From: Vanilla planifolia
Lineage: Eukaryota; Streptophyta; Magnoliopsida; Asparagales; Orchidaceae
Assembly: GCA_023846275.1 (NCBI GenBank)
Contig: CM043874.1
Span: 21,509,130 to 21,573,129 of the forward strand
DNA length: 64,000 bases
Direction of reading: 5' to 3'
Shown: positions 61,396-64,000 of the stretch, piece by piece
Position numbering within the stretch: position 1 is the first letter of the stretch
Layout: each line of letters starts with the position of its first letter
Notes under the pieces: model-generated
Seen by the model: the letters and a program-made list of their open reading frames with translations, nothing else
What the model was told of the DNA's origin: nothing
Database searches by the model: none
Program-made: the position numbers and the translations under genes

Positions 61396-62179
61396 ATGCT
61401 GGGAATGGAGAAAGGTGAGGACTTGGTGGAGTTATGCCTTGAGGAAGAGAAGGGTTTCTCTGAATGCAGCAGCGGATGCCAATCTGGGTGGACTGTGTAC
61501 CTTAGCCCCACAACCACTCCTACAAGAGAAAGGAAAACTTCTGCTGTAGAAGAGGAAGAAGGGGATTTATCTATGCTCTCTGATGCATCATCTGGTCCTC
61601 CCCATATCAAAGAGGACAGTTTCCATTGGCTGGTGCCATCTTCTAAGAAAAGGAGGGTTTTTGAGAGAGAGCAGAAGAAGAAGATGATGGGCAGACACAA
61701 GGAGCACTCTTCATTCCTAGATGACACGGCCAGTTCCCCTCTCCAATGTTATCCCAAGGTATGAAGACCTCGTTTTTCTGTGATTGCCCGTCTTTTTGTT
61801 TGAATTTTGTGGAGCTGATGTTGTTTGAGATGAGTTTAGACTGTCTACAGCAGCAATAACCACCCAGTGGAGGATGTCTTTGAGCTCTCCTGTGGCTTCT
61901 CCGGAAACCATGACAAGGTTTCATTTCTTGCTTCTCGTTCTCTTTACATTTCGACTGTTGTGAATTTGCCTGTCTCTTCTGATTAAACAGGGGAACGCTG
62001 CGCTGAGGAAGAAAAATGGTTGTCCACATCCTATTGTTCCTCTTAATCCAGCAACGGTAAGCTTGCTTCTTTTTATGGACACCAATTGGAGAAGGGGAAT
62101 GGCTGCACTGTCTCTCACTCGTTTTGCTTATGTTGGGCAACAGGTATACGGGGAAAAAAGTGAAGAAAAATTTCTTTAA
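61396..62179 (+). CDS. SOFL: SOB FIVE-LIKE (SOFL) protein, four exons
   Basis: Four exons (61396-61758, 61840-61917, 61991-62056, 62144-62179) join in phase 0 at GT-AG introns of 81, 73 and 87 bp to give 180 residues. SOFL proteins are small, plant-specific and linked to cytokinin levels and growth in Arabidopsis; their biochemical role is unknown. The two family signatures are visible: SOFL-A around residues 30-37 (SGWTVYLS) and SOFL-B around 57-70 (DLSMLSDASSGPPH). A bipartite-like basic stretch at 84-96 (KKRR...KKK) suggests nuclear entry. LDDTASSP at 108-115 and a late FELSCGFSGNHDK segment across exon 2 fit the family's C-terminal half. M4 (61405) is an alternative start. An earlier acceptor choice in intron 1 (after CTACAG) would give an immediate stop; the acceptor at 61838-61839 keeps the family motif. 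Confidence 0.88.
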
Positions 62180-63399
62180 GGAAAGAACAAGAAGATATCT
62201 GTGTATAAATCTCCAAGTTCCGTCAATGGCCTCGAATTTTTTTTAATGTCTTTCCTATGTTCTTTCACTTGTTCCCTTTTCTTTACTGCAGCAGCAGCCT
62301 CCCCTCTTCTTTTTCTTGTCAATGCTGTAGGAAACATTCTGAGAAAAAAAAAAGAGAAGAGAATAAAAATCGCTTCAGCTTTCTCTTTTGTTAGTTTCTG
62401 TCATGAATGGGAATAACAATCTGAAACTAGCGGATTGTGCTTGGTTTTCTGTCCACATACAAATCTGGGCCTTTGAAGGCTTACCTTGCCCAGTTCCTCT
62501 CTAGTATTACTTACCTAATGACATAACATGCCCACATCAAGAAGTGTGATTTCCATAAGGACCCATTTATGCTCCTGCCACACATCTCTTTCCAAATCAC
62601 GTTTAAAATTAATAATTCAACACTAATTTCTACAAAACAAATTCGTTAATACTCAAATAAAACTCTTTTTTTTTCATATTTTTAATTTTATATTTTAACT
62701 AATACATTATGTATTAAGTAAAGTCTTTACATTACAAGTTAGTAAATTTTGTTCAAAAATTCCACCATGACCTTTGTAATAAATTGTTAAATGGCTTTCT
62801 CTAGAAGTTGTAAGTATATTTTTTTTGGTTACTACACAAAATCTTTGACCACAACTTGTTGCTTATGACACTTAGAGTACACATCATTCTTTTATATGTC
62901 ATTTGCACATCTATTGTCAATTTGAGTTTCTCTTATCCTTTAAACTTGTGACAATTTTAATTGTTTGGTATTGTCAAATGTTAAGATAGACTCCATCTTT
63001 TGATCTCAAAAGAAATTCTAACCAATTCAATATTGGGGTTTTTTGTCTTAAATTCTTGCTTATAACAACCATTGTGAACACTTTCATTTTTGTTGTACAT
63101 CCCTATGAACAATGATATGTTTGTCAAAAATTAACAAGTAAAACTTTTTGGATCACAAATTTATTTTGAGGTTGAATTTGTTGATAGTGTTTATAGGTTT
63201 TAGGAAATGAATGTTAGTAGTGCATAAGAGATTTCAAGATAAATAAAGCCCTTTGTACAAGAGAGAAAAACTATCATTGTGATTACACAAGTAATAATAT
63301 AATATTTCAACCTTCTTAATAAGATATTATTTAAATCCAATTAGGTTAAAACCAAAACTCATATTTGCATAACTTAGCATATAATTGATCTTCTCTCTA
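62180..63399. other. SOFL downstream region and AT-rich intergenic DNA
   Basis: The first few hundred bases are the probable SOFL 3' untranslated region. The rest shows no recognised gene; its right part may belong to the Ty3/gypsy relic at the edge. Confidence 0.4.
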
Positions 63400-64000
63400 A
63401 AACATAACATTTAAACGTGCTTCATGCTCGTCAATAGATTTAGAATATATTAAGATATCATCAATAAAAATAATCACAATTGATCCTAAAATTTTCTGAA
63501 AATCTAATTCATTAAATCTATAAATACTGCAAGAGCATTAGTAATGCAAAAAAGCATAATGCCTATAAACAAGTCCTAAATACTATTTAAGAAATATCAA
63601 TCTCCTTACTTTTTAATTGATGATATTTTTATCTTAAATCAATCTTAAAGAAGATAATTATACTCTATAACTAATCAAACAATTTATCAATTAGATAATA
63701 GGTATTTACTTTTAACTTATTCAATTCTTGATAATATATGCATGTTTGTAGGCAACTATCTCTCTTTTCATAAATAAGATTGGTGCTCCCCAAGGCTAAC
63801 TGATAATAGAAATTCTTAAATTTGTATTTTATTTTAATTAATTTTGTAGGTGACATTCTATATGGAGCTTTAAATACCAACTCAACTTTAGGCACCAACT
63901 ATATCTCAAATTCAATATTTCTATTAGGGACAATAACAAGTAATTCCTCAAGAAAAATATTCTGATAATCACAAATTATGGCTCATTATATTTCTAAACT
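63400..64000 (-). mobile_element. Decayed Ty3/gypsy reverse transcriptase, cut by the window edge
   Basis: A minus-strand frame at 63898-63671 reads VFKAPYRMSPTKL, then degraded sequence, then CIYYQELNKLKVNTYYLIDKL. This matches the gypsy reverse-transcriptase start (KAPYRMAPxEL; CIDYRELNKVT) with the Asp of CIDY changed to Tyr. In another frame further down (63470-63420), FIDDILIYSKSIDEHE retains the catalytic FIDD. Frameshifts between the parts show it is dead. The protease and gag should lie beyond 64000. Confidence 0.8.

Noticed and set aside
61121-62140. Overlapping frames on both strands across the SOFL gene
   Set aside because: They overlap the SOFL exons and introns in other frames and lack recognisable domains.

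Overview
The window is nuclear DNA of a flowering plant. The evidence is spliced plant genes with GT-AG introns, a plastid-targeted intronless geranylgeranyl diphosphate synthase, a plant-specific SOFL gene, and plant-type LTR retrotransposons and LINEs. Sharp contrast between GC-rich exons and very AT-rich intergenic DNA fits a monocot, but this is a weak inference and no species can be named.

Three host genes are supported. (1) A GGPP synthase gene, minus strand, 11329-12420, single exon. (2) A METTL4-type MT-A70 adenine methyltransferase gene, minus strand, 22877-35173. It was assembled here from nine small exons (423 codons) that join in frame at GT-AG junctions, and it contains a 7.6-kb repeat-filled intron. 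(3) A SOB FIVE-LIKE (SOFL) gene, plus strand, 61396-62179, four exons, 180 codons. They look like independent genes in unrelated pathways (plastid isoprenoids, nucleic-acid adenine methylation, cytokinin-related growth). Nothing suggests co-regulation.

Most of the rest is transposon sequence of different ages. 491-3372 is a long LTR (solo or from a truncated element) with two internal tandem arrays. 5084-6292 is a 5'-truncated LINE with an 18-bp target duplication. 7560-8180 is a decayed copia gag. 12.7-21.7 kb holds Ty3/gypsy LTR, gag and protease relics plus several minisatellites. A roughly 1-kb dispersed repeat occurs three times (about 4.2-6.5, 9.1-10.2 and 26.1-27.3 kb). 37.5-38.7 kb is a 625-bp tandem duplication around a 70-bp (AT)n tract. 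39.9-48.7 kb is a minus-strand Ty3/gypsy relic whose integrase is split by a 5.2-kb LINE at 40.8-46.0 kb. 48968-56433 is a complete, young Ty3/gypsy chromovirus: TTACT target duplications, LTRs of 1336 and 1338 bp that are about 99% identical, and one intact 1528-codon gag-pol frame ending in a chromodomain. 56.8-59.1 kb is a minus-strand copia relic. The right edge cuts through another decayed Ty3/gypsy polymerase gene.

I found no convincing previously undescribed biological system. The most useful results are the two spliced genes, the nested-transposon history, and the CpG-dense block inside the young element's LTRs. All identifications come from reading motifs by eye, without database searches.
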